Assembly: GCA_029261355.1 (NCBI GenBank)
Contig: JAJDBM010000012.1
Location: 1-64,000 of the forward strand
Direction: 5' to 3'
Length of the DNA stretch: 64,000 nucleotides
DNA from: Nitrospirales bacterium
Lineage (GTDB): Bacteria; Nitrospirota; Nitrospiria; Nitrospirales; UBA8639
In this document: one piece after another, positions 41,537 through 51,004 of the stretch
How positions within the stretch are numbered: position 1 is the first letter of the stretch
How the letters are laid out: every line of letters starts with the position of its first letter
The notes under the pieces: model-generated
What the model was told of the DNA's origin: nothing
What the model saw: the letters and a program-made list of their open reading frames with translations, nothing else
The model's database searches: none
Position numbers and translations under genes: made by a program

Positions 41537-43171
41537 ATGGCTGATCAAGCTTCGCAACCCAAAACTCTTCCAGATACCATTCTTTACAATTTTACAGCCC
41601 TCACCATGCCTCAACGCATTGGGCTTGTGGTGTTATTGGCGCTTGGTATAGCCGTGATTCCACTGCTGGCACTCATGGGTAAAGAGCCTGATATGAGTGT
41701 GTTATTTGCTAAATTGGAACGAGGCGATGTTCAGGCGATTATCGCCAACCTCGATCGTCAGGGGATCCCATATGACCTGACACAAAGTGGCGATACGATA
41801 AAAGTGCCAAGTGAAAAGGTTCTCGAGTTACGACTTCAGATGGCTTCTGATGGGCTTCCTGAGTCGAGTGGGGTTGGGTTTGAGATTTTTGATCGCGTTG
41901 GACTTGGTACGACACAATTTGTCCAAAAAATGAATTATCGTCGTGCCCTACAAGGAGAGCTGGCAAGGACCATTGCTCAGATCGGAGAGGTCGAGCGGGC
42001 ACGCGTACATTTGGTGATTCCAGAACGGCGATTATTTACGACAGACAAACAGCCTGCCAGAGCCGCAATTGTGCTGACGCTTAGGAGGGGAGGCGCATTA
42101 TCTCAATCACAAGTACAAGGAGTCATTCATTTGGTCTCCAGTAGTGTGGAGGGGCTTGATCCTTCTGAAGTGACGATTGTGGATGGTCATGGGCAAGTGC
42201 TGAGTAATACCATTGCATCGAAAGACGCACAGTTATCTTCGTCGCAGGTGGCGATGCAGCGAAATATAGAAACCGATTTTGAAGAACGTGTGCAGAGTAT
42301 GCTCGATAAAGTGCTTGGTCGAAATAAGTCAGTGGTTCGAGTTTCGACGATTCTTGATTTCCGCCAGGTGGAAGTGACGGAAGAAACGTATGACCCTCAA
42401 AGTCAGGTTGTACGAAGTGAAAATCGTAGTCAAGAAAAGATCACTGAAGAGAGTGGAACGTCAGAGACGGGTGTCCCTGGTGTTCGGAGTAATGTTCCGA
42501 ATGATGGAGATATCACCGGGGCGGGTGGGCGACCAAAAGAAGCGAAGAGAAAAAATGAAACATTGAATTATGAGTTGAATAGAAAGGTGAGCAAAATTGT
42601 CGAGCCAACAGGGTCGATTAAACGATTGTCTGTAGCCGTACTAGTTGATGGGACCTATGAGCTCGCAGACGGTGCGGCTGCGAGCGCTGATGCCAGCGAA
42701 GGAGAGTTGAAGTATGTGCCTCGTTCAGAGGAAGAAATGACCAAGCTGGTGGATATTGTTAAAAAATCTGTAGGATTTTCAGAAGCACGAGGGGACGAAA
42801 TTGAAGTCGTCAATACGCCATTTGAAGGTACATCGCTTAAAGAGGGGGATGAACATGTGTCGACCATGGTCCAGACATTCTTCTCGACCTGGGGTGGTTT
42901 AATTAAGCCAGCGGTTTTTCTTTTCCTGGGGCTTCTGGTTTTACTCTTTGTCGTGCGTCCGATGGTAACGAGTCTCACGACTCCTCCTTCGGAGCCTGTT
43001 CAAATTCCTCAAGATGGACTGCCGGCAACAGTGGCGGATTATGAAGCGGAAATTACAGAAACACCTGAAGAGATCGCGATCAAACTTGCGTCAGAAAATC
43101 CCGCGACGGCAGCCCATGTAATTCGGACGTGGATAAAGGGTGATCAGGAAGAAAAGGCAGAAAACGTCTAG
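41537..43171 (+). CDS. fliF: flagellar MS-ring protein FliF
   Basis: 544 residues. FliF forms the membrane ring on which the flagellum is built. Two membrane helices are seen: about 28-48 (GLVVLLALGIAVIPLLALM) and about 452-474 (LIKPAVFLFLGLLVLLFVV). Between them lie ring-building domains with GFEIFDRVGLGTTQFVQKMNY, ELARTIAQI and ARVHLVIPERRLF. The cytosolic tail, ending WIKGDQEEKAENV, would bind FliG. The stop is one base before the fliG start. Confidence 0.95.
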   Translation: MADQASQPKTLPDTILYNFTALTMPQRIGLVVLLALGIAVIPLLALMGKEPDMSVLFAKLERGDVQAIIANLDRQGIPYDLTQSGDTIKVPSEKVLELRLQMASDGLPESSGVGFEIFDRVGLGTTQFVQKMNYRRALQGELARTIAQIGEVERARVHLVIPERRLFTTDKQPARAAIVLTLRRGGALSQSQVQGVIHLVSSSVEGLDPSEVTIVDGHGQVLSNTIASKDAQLSSSQVAMQRNIETDFEERVQSMLDKVLGRNKSVVRVSTILDFRQVEVTEETYDPQSQVVRSENRSQEKITEESGTSETGVPGVRSNVPNDGDITGAGGRPKEAKRKNETLNYELNRKVSKIVEPTGSIKRLSVAVLVDGTYELADGAAASADASEGELKYVPRSEEEMTKLVDIVKKSVGFSEARGDEIEVVNTPFEGTSLKEGDEHVSTMVQTFFSTWGGLIKPAVFLFLGLLVLLFVVRPMVTSLTTPPSEPVQIPQDGLPATVADYEAEITETPEEIAIKLASENPATAAHVIRTWIKGDQEEKAENV

Positions 43172-43172
43172 T

Positions 43173-44165
43173 ATGGGAAATCTTTCTGGATATGAAAAGG
43201 CCTCGATTCTTCTCTTGGCCATTGGTGAAAGTGCGGCAGCCGAAGTCTTGAAAGTTATGGATCAAAAGGAGATACGTGCGATTGGAGCCTTTTTAGGGGG
43301 AATGGTGAATGTGGGGACGGATGAACACCACTTTGTCCTGAAAGAGTTTGTGAAAGAGGCTGGTGCTTCTGGTCTCTCTGTGGAAGGGAAAACCTATCTT
43401 GCCAAAATCCTGAATTCAGCTCTGGGGAAAGATAAAGCGAGGAGAATTCTCAGTTCGCTCAATACCTCTGATAATGCTGGATTCGAAACGTTGAAATCAA
43501 TGGATCCTGTGTCAATTGCTAACATGCTGACCTATGAGCATCCTCAGACTGGAGCGCTTATTCTATCCAACATTGAATCAGATCAATCGGGACAAATCCT
43601 GGGATTACTGCCCGCTCACAAACGAGATGCCATCGTCTATCGCATGGCGACAACAGAAGAAGTCTCACCGAATATGTTAGAGGAGTTAAACGGTGTGTTG
43701 CAGGAAGAATTGCGTGTTGGAACGTCGAAAAATGCGATTGCCGTTGGCGGGACAGGTCTTGTAGCAGAAATTCTGAATACAGTGAAGCGTAATGTGGAAG
43801 GTGAAATCATGACTGCGCTTGAAGAGAAGAATGCGGAGATTGCCGAAGAGATACGATCGAAAATGTTCGTTTTTGAAGATCTTGAAGAGATTGATGACCG
43901 GGGTATGCAAGAAGTCTTGCGCGATGTCAGTAAAGATGAACTGATGTTGGCCTTGAAAGCGGCTGATGAAGGACTTCGGGACAAATTCTTTAAGAACATG
44001 TCTAGCCGTGCGGCAGAATCATTGAAGGAAGACATGGAAAATCGTGGCCCGGCGAAATTAAGTGATGTTGAAGGTGCGCAACAAAATATCCTGAAGATTG
44101 TTCAGAAAATGGCCGCAGAAGGTCGTGTGGCGCTTGGAGGTAAAGGTGAAGAGCAAATGGTCTAA
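43173..44165 (+). CDS. fliG: flagellar motor switch protein FliG
   Basis: 330 residues from the ATG at 43173; an in-frame GTG at 43140 inside fliF is unlikely. FliG couples the stator to the rotor. Seen: KASILLLAIGESAAAEVLKVM at the N-terminus, the EHPQT motif (MLTYEHPQTGALILSNI near residue 122), and the charged C-terminal helix MFVFEDLEEIDDRGMQEVL near 230 that contacts MotA. The 3' end overlaps fliH. Confidence 0.96.
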   Translation: MGNLSGYEKASILLLAIGESAAAEVLKVMDQKEIRAIGAFLGGMVNVGTDEHHFVLKEFVKEAGASGLSVEGKTYLAKILNSALGKDKARRILSSLNTSDNAGFETLKSMDPVSIANMLTYEHPQTGALILSNIESDQSGQILGLLPAHKRDAIVYRMATTEEVSPNMLEELNGVLQEELRVGTSKNAIAVGGTGLVAEILNTVKRNVEGEIMTALEEKNAEIAEEIRSKMFVFEDLEEIDDRGMQEVLRDVSKDELMLALKAADEGLRDKFFKNMSSRAAESLKEDMENRGPAKLSDVEGAQQNILKIVQKMAAEGRVALGGKGEEQMV

Positions 44166-44841
44166 GGTGCTTAAGACAGAAAATAGACTGCTGCCCGTTG
44201 AATTATTTGAGATGACGGAGCTTATTCCATTTTCCCCTGGGTATGGAATGCCTCGTCTGCTCGTGAATGAAGAAGAGCCTGAGATTGAAACACCACACGA
44301 CTGTTCGGCTCTTCAGCGACAAGCATTTCAATCTGGGCATGATGCAGGCCTTCTAGCAGGTCGAATGCAATCTCAGCCTGATATTGATCGAGAAATTCAA
44401 CGAGTACTTCTCTTAACTGAGCAACTGGAAAAGACTCGCGACGATATGGTGGTGCAGGCTGAGGCAGATCTTGTGGAGTTGTCGTTTGCGATTGCAAGAA
44501 AAATCATTCAACGTGAAGTTTCCGTGGATCCTGAGATTCTTGTTGAGTGTCTCCAGCCTATCCTCAAGAGTCTTTCGGCGACCGGGGGAGTGTGTCTCAA
44601 GGTCCACCCTGATGACATTTCTCATCTTCAAACTGCTCAGTCGCGTTTTTCTAGTCAAGACGGCGAACCCCTGGCAATTCATCTGGAGGCCGATGAATCG
44701 GTCGGATTGGGAGGCTGTACGATTCATACCGAAGGCCTAGATATCGATGCGTCGATTGAACAGCAGATTCATCGCATCAGTGAAGCCTTAATTGTAAAGA
44801 AAGAACCTCATGGATCTCACGTGCCTTCTTCCCCGTCTTAG
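44146..44841 (+). CDS. fliH: flagellar export protein FliH
   Basis: About 231 residues from the GTG at 44146, which has GGAGG 5 bases upstream and overlaps the fliG end. FliH holds the FliI ATPase at the export gate. The central region is a helical coiled coil (about 60-110) with GHDAGLLAGRMQ; the C-terminal domain has ELSFAIARKIIQREVSVDPEILVE and LKVHPDDI, matching FliH/HrpE. The tail overlaps the fliI start by 32 bases. Confidence 0.9.
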   Translation: MKSKWSKVLKTENRLLPVELFEMTELIPFSPGYGMPRLLVNEEEPEIETPHDCSALQRQAFQSGHDAGLLAGRMQSQPDIDREIQRVLLLTEQLEKTRDDMVVQAEADLVELSFAIARKIIQREVSVDPEILVECLQPILKSLSATGGVCLKVHPDDISHLQTAQSRFSSQDGEPLAIHLEADESVGLGGCTIHTEGLDIDASIEQQIHRISEALIVKKEPHGSHVPSSPS

Positions 44842-46156
44842 TCATACGAATTCGATCACCACCTATGGCAGAGTGCTCAAAGCCGTCGGTCTGATGGTCG
44901 AGGGTACAGGCCTGTCCGCGACGATTGGACAAAGTTGTCAAATTATTAACAACGCGGGGCAGATAGTAACCGAGGCTGAGATTGTCGGGTTTCGTGGAGA
45001 TCGTGTGATTCTGATGCCATTCGGAGAGATGAATGGTATTAGTGCAGGCGACCGAATTCTTTTTGAGTCGCGTCCAGTCCATGTACCGGTGGGGAGGTTG
45101 GTCTTGGGTCGCGTATTGGATGGTCTCGGGAGACCAATTGACGGAAAAGGTCCGATTCCTTTTACCGAAAATTATCCGTTACATGGAAACATTCCAGGCC
45201 CCCTAGAACGAGATCGAATTGCCACACCCATGGATCTTGGTATTCGATCAATCAATGCGTTTCTAACATGCGGGATTGGTCAGAAGCTTGGAATCTTTGC
45301 GGGTAGTGGGGTAGGGAAAAGTGTCTTGTTGGGAATGATGAGTCGGCATGCCGCGGCTGATGTCAATGTGATTGCTTTGATTGGTGAACGTGGTAGAGAG
45401 GTTAAGGAATTTATTGAGCGTGAGCTTGGGGCGGAAGGATTGCAACGATCAATCGTAATTGCCGCCACATCTGATCAGCCTCCGTTGGTACGGTTGCGAG
45501 GGGCACTCATTGCTAACGCTATTGCTGAGTATTTTCGCGACCAGGGAAAGCATGTGTTGCTCATGATGGATTCGGTCACACGTCTGGCTCATGCGCAACG
45601 AGAAATCGGTCTTGCGGTGGGAGAGCCTCCTACTGCGAAAGGATATCCGCCTTCGGTATTTAACCTGCTACCGAAAGTATTGGAACGTGTGGGACCGGCA
45701 CGAGGTGGATCGATTACGGGTTTGTACACGGTTCTGGTGGACGGTGATGATATGAATGATCCGATTGCTGATGCGGTGCGCGCCATCTTAGATGGCCATA
45801 TTCTTCTCTCAAGAAGTTTAGCGGTGCAAGGGCAGTATCCAGCAATTGATGTGCTAGGGAGTATTAGCCGAGTGATGTCAGATGTTGTATCGGTAGAACA
45901 TCAGAGAACGGCTCGTACTCTACTCGAAGTGATGTCGGTTTACCAAAATTCAGAAGAGCTCATAAACTTGGGAGCCTATCAGCCAGGTACAAATCCCAAG
46001 CTTGATGTGGCCATTTCTATGCGAGAGTCTATTCGGAATTTTCTCATGCAAGAAAGGGATAACCCCAGTCAATTATCGGATAGTGTGTCGATGTTGAGTC
46101 GGTTATTCGCAGAGGCGACGCACCTATCATCTATGGTAGGGAAAGGACGCCAATGA
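44810..46156 (+). CDS. fliI: flagellum-specific export ATPase FliI
   Basis: 448 residues. FliI is the hexameric ATPase of flagellar type III export, related to F1-beta. Seen: N-terminal barrel (GLMVEGTGLSATIGQSC), Walker A GIFAGSGVGKSVLLGM near 160, ALIGERGREVKEF near 190, Walker B VLLMMDSVTRLAHAQREIGL near 250, and GSITGLYTVLVDGDDMNDPI near 305. The stop overlaps the fliJ start (ATGA at 46153). Confidence 0.96.
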   Translation: MDLTCLLPRLSHTNSITTYGRVLKAVGLMVEGTGLSATIGQSCQIINNAGQIVTEAEIVGFRGDRVILMPFGEMNGISAGDRILFESRPVHVPVGRLVLGRVLDGLGRPIDGKGPIPFTENYPLHGNIPGPLERDRIATPMDLGIRSINAFLTCGIGQKLGIFAGSGVGKSVLLGMMSRHAAADVNVIALIGERGREVKEFIERELGAEGLQRSIVIAATSDQPPLVRLRGALIANAIAEYFRDQGKHVLLMMDSVTRLAHAQREIGLAVGEPPTAKGYPPSVFNLLPKVLERVGPARGGSITGLYTVLVDGDDMNDPIADAVRAILDGHILLSRSLAVQGQYPAIDVLGSISRVMSDVVSVEHQRTARTLLEVMSVYQNSEELINLGAYQPGTNPKLDVAISMRESIRNFLMQERDNPSQLSDSVSMLSRLFAEATHLSSMVGKGRQ

Positions 46157-46596
46157 ATTGGACAACCCTCCTACGATATAGAATTCAAGTCGAAGATGTC
46201 ATTCGAGAAGAAGTCATTATGGCTGAATTTGAAAAATCCAAACAGGAGTCAAATCGAGTGCATGCACGAAATGAAATGAATCGTATTGCGAGCAATTTAG
46301 ATCGTAGCCTTCAATCTGGCGTTGAATCGGTGTTTGCTGAACAGCGATTTCGCTGGTTAGAAGAGTCGGGAGGCATGCTAGAAATTCAGACGAAACGGAT
46401 ACAGGAAATTGAGGGAAAGCTTGAAGAGATGCGAGGGCGCCTACGCAAGGCACATCATGCGCGTCGCGTGGTAGAAATCGTGATTGAAAAACAGGAAGCT
46501 GCCTATATGAAAAAACTTGAACAACAGGAACAGACGCTGATGGAAGAAGCTTCTGCTCATAAACATATCACGACAGCACGTGAGGAAGTGATATAG
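46153..46596 (+). CDS. fliJ: flagellar export protein FliJ
   Basis: 147 residues, nearly all charged coiled coil, as expected for the FliJ chaperone-escort that sits in the centre of the FliI ring. Seen: WTTLLRYRIQVEDVIREEVIMAEFE at the N-terminus and HHARRVVEIVIEKQEAAYMKKLEQQEQ near the C-terminus. Sequence alone is weak for FliJ; the identity rests on position right after fliI and on length. Confidence 0.85.
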   Translation: MNWTTLLRYRIQVEDVIREEVIMAEFEKSKQESNRVHARNEMNRIASNLDRSLQSGVESVFAEQRFRWLEESGGMLEIQTKRIQEIEGKLEEMRGRLRKAHHARRVVEIVIEKQEAAYMKKLEQQEQTLMEEASAHKHITTAREEVI

Positions 46597-46657
46597 ATGG
46601 GATTCTTTGTCGGTGGGTCAGAAATAAAGTGGGTAGGCAAGAGTTTGAGAGGACACT

Positions 46658-47269
46658 ATGCAAAATTCGCCTAGTAAATCATTTTTGCCGCGTCTTATTG
46701 TGTTGCCTTGGTGGATGGTGATTCTTGTCCTAGGAGTGACGGCTATCATGTCCGTGTCGTACTCAGTGGGAGAGGAACATCAAGTGACTGAGGAAACTTC
46801 TCAAGAAAATCAAGATGTTGCAGACATGGATCATCCTGAGGAGATGAGCGAAGAAGCGACACTCATTCAACAGTTGCAAACTCGTCTAAAAGAAATTCAA
46901 GAGCGGGAACAACGTTTGCAGCAAAAACAAGCACGAGTCGAAGGCCTTCAACGAGATGTTGAAGCATTAGCCGCACGTCAAACAAAAGAGGCAGAACGGT
47001 TAAAAGCTATAGAGGAATCATTAAACGTAAAGGAAGAGGAAGTACCAACAGAAGATCCTTCTCTCGAACACTTAGTCAAAGTATACGGAGCCATGGATCC
47101 AGAGGAAGCTGCGTTGAGAATTGAAAAAATGGAAAATCAATTAGCTCTAGAAATATTGTCAGGCATTCAAGATAAAAAAGCCGCTGGCGTGTTAGCTGGG
47201 GTGAAACCAGAAAAGGCCGCCGAACTGTCCCTGGGGCTGAGAAATTTTCGAAAAGAGAATATGAAATAA
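46658..47269 (+). CDS. MotE-like flagellar protein (periplasmic coiled coil with MgtE_N-like end)
   Basis: 203 residues. One membrane helix at about 18-38 (LPWWMVILVLGVTAIMSVSY), then an acidic linker, a long coiled coil (about 67-130, glutamine and glutamate rich), and a C-terminal domain LVKVYGAMDPEEAALRIEKM with AAGVLAGVKPEKAAEL, resembling the MgtE intracellular domain. This order is that of MotE, which stabilises the MotC/stator assembly or acts as a chaperone in other bacteria. Located between fliJ and fliK, as common. Called by structure; function inferred. Confidence 0.75.
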   Translation: MQNSPSKSFLPRLIVLPWWMVILVLGVTAIMSVSYSVGEEHQVTEETSQENQDVADMDHPEEMSEEATLIQQLQTRLKEIQEREQRLQQKQARVEGLQRDVEALAARQTKEAERLKAIEESLNVKEEEVPTEDPSLEHLVKVYGAMDPEEAALRIEKMENQLALEILSGIQDKKAAGVLAGVKPEKAAELSLGLRNFRKENMK

Positions 47270-47299
47270 CGTGGTACCAATGAAAGTACTGTGTAACCG

Positions 47300-48697
47300 A
47301 TGACATCTCCATTCCTTCCAATTGCCAATAGCCCCGTAGGTCCAGGAATTGGGACATCTGATGTCGGTTCTCAAGCAATTAAACCATTAAGTGACGAAGG
47401 CGACCAGGGATTCGTTGCCTTTGCTGAGGTGTTAGGTGATACCCAACTACTGCAAGAACAAGAAGGGGATGATGCAAGTAATTCATCTGGAGAAGAACCT
47501 GTTTTCTTCCAAGAATTTCATCATGAAGAATTATTGGTCAGTTTGACAGGACAGGTGACGCCTGTCATTCCTGTATTGGGAACGAATCCTACAGGTTCAG
47601 TTGCATTGACTCAACAGAGTCTGACGTCTCATCCCATACTTCAAGAACAGGCATCTGCGGTGGAAATATTGAGTTCTAGCCAGGGTCGTGTGCCTGGTAC
47701 CCTAGAACTACCCGTAGGAATTGCTGGGCCAAGTACACAGGAAGCAGGGAAATCAGGGCCCGTTGCTGGAACGGTTTTGCCTTTAGACGTCGCGCCTCTT
47801 CCGAATCAGGTTAAGCCGTTGCTCGAGACTGCTGGACAACAAATTGCCAGGGTCGTTTCCCAAGATGAAACGGCTAGAGGGGGAGGCGTAAAAGTTCCCG
47901 CCTTCTTGAACGGTGTTCCTGGCGTCAATCCCAATATTCCGACAGCACTCGCTTCGGTAACGGGAGCCGTGAGTGAGTCATTGTTATCGCCTCAACAATC
48001 GACATCTGCTCTTGATGTGGGAGGGAATACCGCTCAAACAAGTCTGAGTGCCTTGTATGCCCAAAGTCGATTGCCTCAACTACCTGATGAACCCACTGCG
48101 CTTATAAGTCGGGCTGAAGGCGAAGGGAAAACTATTGGACTTAGTGCGTCTTCTCAAAATGCAGAAACGACCTTTGGATCCTCTGGTAGTGGCTTACCCT
48201 TTGGGCAGCATCTGGGAAATGGACAAGGGCAAACATTCGATTCTTCCCCTGGCTCACAAGTACCAGGCAATCAAGGTCAATTGGCAGCTAGGGCCGGAAA
48301 CTTTGATGAACGCCTACAGCTCTTGAATACGGCAGTACCGCATCGTTTGCAAATTGATGTTCAATTATCTGAAACGGCACGCATGCAAGTAGATGTGGGG
48401 GTACAGCATCGACAAGTGTTTGCTGGCGTGTTGCTCGACAATCCTGTGTTGCGATCTCTGGCCGCTCAGAATATTCAAGCCTTGGAGGAGCAACTTGGTA
48501 AAGCAGACATGGAATTAGAAGAGTTTAATGTGCATGGAGATGATCAATTGCGGAATCAACATCCTGGGCAAGAGCATGACGAACAAAAAGGATTTCAGGG
48601 GGGACTTTCTCATGCATTGAAGTCCTCATCTCAACAAACTCAACTCGACGATCACCGCCAAGGTGGCGGTGATAGAGGATGGCATCTGGTGGCATAA
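47300..48697 (+). CDS. fliK: flagellar hook-length control protein FliK
   Basis: 465 residues. The N-terminal about 330 residues are low-complexity, rich in Q, S, G, P, as in the ruler part of FliK. The C-terminal domain (about 345-430) contains LQIDVQLSETARMQVDVGVQ and VLRSLAAQNIQALEEQLGKADMELEEF, the Flg_hook fold that switches export specificity. The last codons include a perfect hairpin (see separate entry). Identity rests on the C-terminal domain and on position before flgD. Confidence 0.88.
   Translation: MTSPFLPIANSPVGPGIGTSDVGSQAIKPLSDEGDQGFVAFAEVLGDTQLLQEQEGDDASNSSGEEPVFFQEFHHEELLVSLTGQVTPVIPVLGTNPTGSVALTQQSLTSHPILQEQASAVEILSSSQGRVPGTLELPVGIAGPSTQEAGKSGPVAGTVLPLDVAPLPNQVKPLLETAGQQIARVVSQDETARGGGVKVPAFLNGVPGVNPNIPTALASVTGAVSESLLSPQQSTSALDVGGNTAQTSLSALYAQSRLPQLPDEPTALISRAEGEGKTIGLSASSQNAETTFGSSGSGLPFGQHLGNGQGQTFDSSPGSQVPGNQGQLAARAGNFDERLQLLNTAVPHRLQIDVQLSETARMQVDVGVQHRQVFAGVLLDNPVLRSLAAQNIQALEEQLGKADMELEEFNVHGDDQLRNQHPGQEHDEQKGFQGGLSHALKSSSQQTQLDDHRQGGGDRGWHLVA
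48651..48673. repeat. strong short hairpin at 3' end of fliK
   Basis: Arms ATCACCGCCA (48651-48660) and TGGCGGTGAT (48664-48673) are perfect complements with a 3-base loop. No T run follows, so it is not a simple terminator. It may protect or process the mRNA upstream of flgD, or be coincidence. Confidence 0.6.
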
Positions 48698-48756
48698 CGT
48701 CAACCTGGTGAATGAATGCGTAAGTCTTAACTTGTAGAGAGAAAGAGAGATTCTTT

Positions 48757-49431
48757 ATGGAAGCTGTCACCCCAACTTCTCCCACGACTAGAGAGCCAGT
48801 CAATGCGATTACATCAGAAAATGTACAGGAGTTGGGACGTGAGGTCTTTTTGGAATTGTTGGTGACGCAATTAGCCAGTCAGGATCCCACGAATCCTGTT
48901 GAAAATGAGGATTTCATCTCTCAATTGGCACAATTTACCTCGCTAGAACAAACCACCAATATCAATGACAATTTGAAAAGTCTCATCGGTCAAAGTGACC
49001 AACAATCCAAGCTGGATTTGGTGGGGTTGATTGGACGAGAAATAAGTGCTCAAGGCAATATCGTATCACTGAAGGAGACCGGGGATCAGACATTGTCCTA
49101 TGTCTTGGATGAAACAGTGAAATCACTAGATATCGGTGTATTTAATGAAAAAGGGACTTTGGTTCGAAGCTTTAGAGATCTAGGTTTTCATGAGGCGGGA
49201 ACACATCAAACCGTGTGGGATGGAAAAGATCATGATGGTGATCGTGTTGAAGCTGGGGTATACAGTTTTGTGCCTAAAGCTTTTGATGCCAATGGGAAAG
49301 AAGTGGTGGCCACGACCTATATGCGGGATGTGGTGAAAAGTGTCATGATCAGTGAAGACAAGCCGTTGATTACTTTAGGTAGTGGAAAAACCTTGTTATC
49401 CAATGACATCTTATCGGTTCAAGCATTGTAA
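48757..49431 (+). CDS. flgD: flagellar hook assembly protein FlgD
   Basis: 224 residues. FlgD caps the growing hook. Seen: the N-terminal export and cap motif FLELLVTQLASQDPTNPVENEDFISQLAQFTSLEQ near residues 29-63, a central FlgD Ig-like domain with LVRSFRDLG and HQTVWDGKDHDGDRVEAGVYSF near 145-168. Preceded by a purine-rich ribosome site (AGAGAGAAAGAGAG). Directly upstream of flgE as usual. Confidence 0.95.
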   Translation: MEAVTPTSPTTREPVNAITSENVQELGREVFLELLVTQLASQDPTNPVENEDFISQLAQFTSLEQTTNINDNLKSLIGQSDQQSKLDLVGLIGREISAQGNIVSLKETGDQTLSYVLDETVKSLDIGVFNEKGTLVRSFRDLGFHEAGTHQTVWDGKDHDGDRVEAGVYSFVPKAFDANGKEVVATTYMRDVVKSVMISEDKPLITLGSGKTLLSNDILSVQAL

Positions 49432-49483
49432 TGAGTTTCATTGTCGTCACAATTCATTTCAGCCGTAGAAGGAGTTAACGAGT

Positions 49484-50824
49484 ATGGGTATTACTTCGGC
49501 ATTTTTTACAGCGACAAGCGGAATTAACGCTACCAGTCGTGCATTAAGTGAAATTGGTAATAATATTGCGAATGCGCAAACCACTGGATATAAAACGCGG
49601 ACAGTCACATTTGGTGATCTCTTTGGCGCCTCGATCGGTGGAGGAGGAACGACCAATTCTTTAGTAGAAGGTCGAGGTGTTCGAGTATTAGGAATTGATC
49701 CTAGTTTTAGTCAAGGTTCTTTGCAAACGACCTCAAATGCGTTGGATCTGGCTGTGGATGGAGATGGGTTTTTTCAAGTAACAGATGCGAATGGCGATGC
49801 TTTCTTTACAAGAGCTGGACAGTTTGGCACTGATGCAGCCGGAAACGTCACAAATCCTGCTGGACTCAAATTGCAAGGCTTTCAGGCAGATACTAATGGT
49901 GTCATCACAGGAACGGTTGGCGATTTGGTGCTGACAACCACGCAGCAAGTCGGCACGGTGACGTCTTTGGTGAACATGTCAGGAAATCTCAGTGCAGGGC
50001 AGGCAGTCAAAACATTTGATATTGATGATCCCATTGGGACTTCATCATTCAGCACAGGGTTCCAGATATTTGATTCACTCGGATTTGGCCACGGGGTCAC
50101 GATGTATTTTAACAAGACCTCGGCTGCCAATAATTCATGGGAATATAATATTGTGGGGACTGCCTCAGAATTTACCGTCGTGGCAGGTTCAACATCCGCC
50201 GATGGACTGAGTGACTTAGTCGCAACAGGAACATTGGATTTTACCGATGGAGGATTACTCGATTCTGAAGGGACGCCAACATATTACGATAACGCTACTC
50301 CAACTGGACTGGTTTTTACCAATGGAGCGGCGGATATCCTCTCTGCTAACCTTGCCTTTAACTTTGGGACGAGTATTACAACTGATGGCGGAGCCGGCAC
50401 CAATGGGATGCTGGGACAGGGAGGTGCGTCTGTGATTCTCACACAGTCACAGAATGGCTTTGCCAATGGAACATTGGCAGGGACATCGATTGGGGAGGAT
50501 GGCGTTCTTCTGGGTCGATTTTCCAATGGTACCACAAGAAACCTTGGTCAGGTCTTATTGACGAGATTTAGTAATCCTGATGGCTTGCAACCGATTGGGC
50601 GGAACTTGTTCATTCAAAGCGCTGACTCAGGAAGTCCGTTAGATGGCGCTCCAAGTTCTGGTAGCTTCGGTAAAATCTTTGCCAATACCTTGGAAGCCTC
50701 AAACGTTGACTTGGGGGATGAGTTGGTCAATATGATCACCATGCAACGAGGGTTTCAAGCGAATGCCAGAATCATTACCACCACAGATACTCTCCTGGGT
50801 GAACTGGTGAATTTATCACGATAA
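49484..50824 (+). CDS. flgE: flagellar hook protein FlgE
   Basis: 446 residues. FlgE builds the hook. Seen: N-terminal SGINATSRALSEIGNNIANAQTTGYKTRTVTFGDLF, the classical rod-hook motif, LDLAVDGDGFFQV near residue 86, and C-terminal NTLEASNVDLGDELVNMITMQRGFQANARIITTTDTLLGELVNL. GGAG lies about 9 bases before the ATG. It ends the upstream half of the structural cluster; a strong terminator follows. Confidence 0.96.
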   Translation: MGITSAFFTATSGINATSRALSEIGNNIANAQTTGYKTRTVTFGDLFGASIGGGGTTNSLVEGRGVRVLGIDPSFSQGSLQTTSNALDLAVDGDGFFQVTDANGDAFFTRAGQFGTDAAGNVTNPAGLKLQGFQADTNGVITGTVGDLVLTTTQQVGTVTSLVNMSGNLSAGQAVKTFDIDDPIGTSSFSTGFQIFDSLGFGHGVTMYFNKTSAANNSWEYNIVGTASEFTVVAGSTSADGLSDLVATGTLDFTDGGLLDSEGTPTYYDNATPTGLVFTNGAADILSANLAFNFGTSITTDGGAGTNGMLGQGGASVILTQSQNGFANGTLAGTSIGEDGVLLGRFSNGTTRNLGQVLLTRFSNPDGLQPIGRNLFIQSADSGSPLDGAPSSGSFGKIFANTLEASNVDLGDELVNMITMQRGFQANARIITTTDTLLGELVNLSR

Positions 50825-50840
50825 TGAGGAAACTGTAGAT

Positions 50841-50875
50841 AGGCAGAAAAAGTGAGATATCTTTTTCTGCCTTTT
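50841..50875 (+). terminator. rho-independent terminator after flgE
   Basis: Stem AGGCAGAAAAAG (50841-50852) with CTTTTTCTGCCT (50861-50872), loop of 8 bases, followed by TTT. All 12 pairs match. It begins 17 bases after the flgE stop and separates the flgB-flgE operon from fliL onward. Confidence 0.85.
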
Positions 50876-51004
50876 ACATTCCTTCCTTCACATTGATTCT
50901 TCTGAGTTTGCAGACCTACCTAGATATGCTCTCACTGTGCGCGTCGTGTATGTGGATGTTCTGATTGTCATCATTTTCGTTTTGCCTGCCAGATATTCGT
51001 CAAA

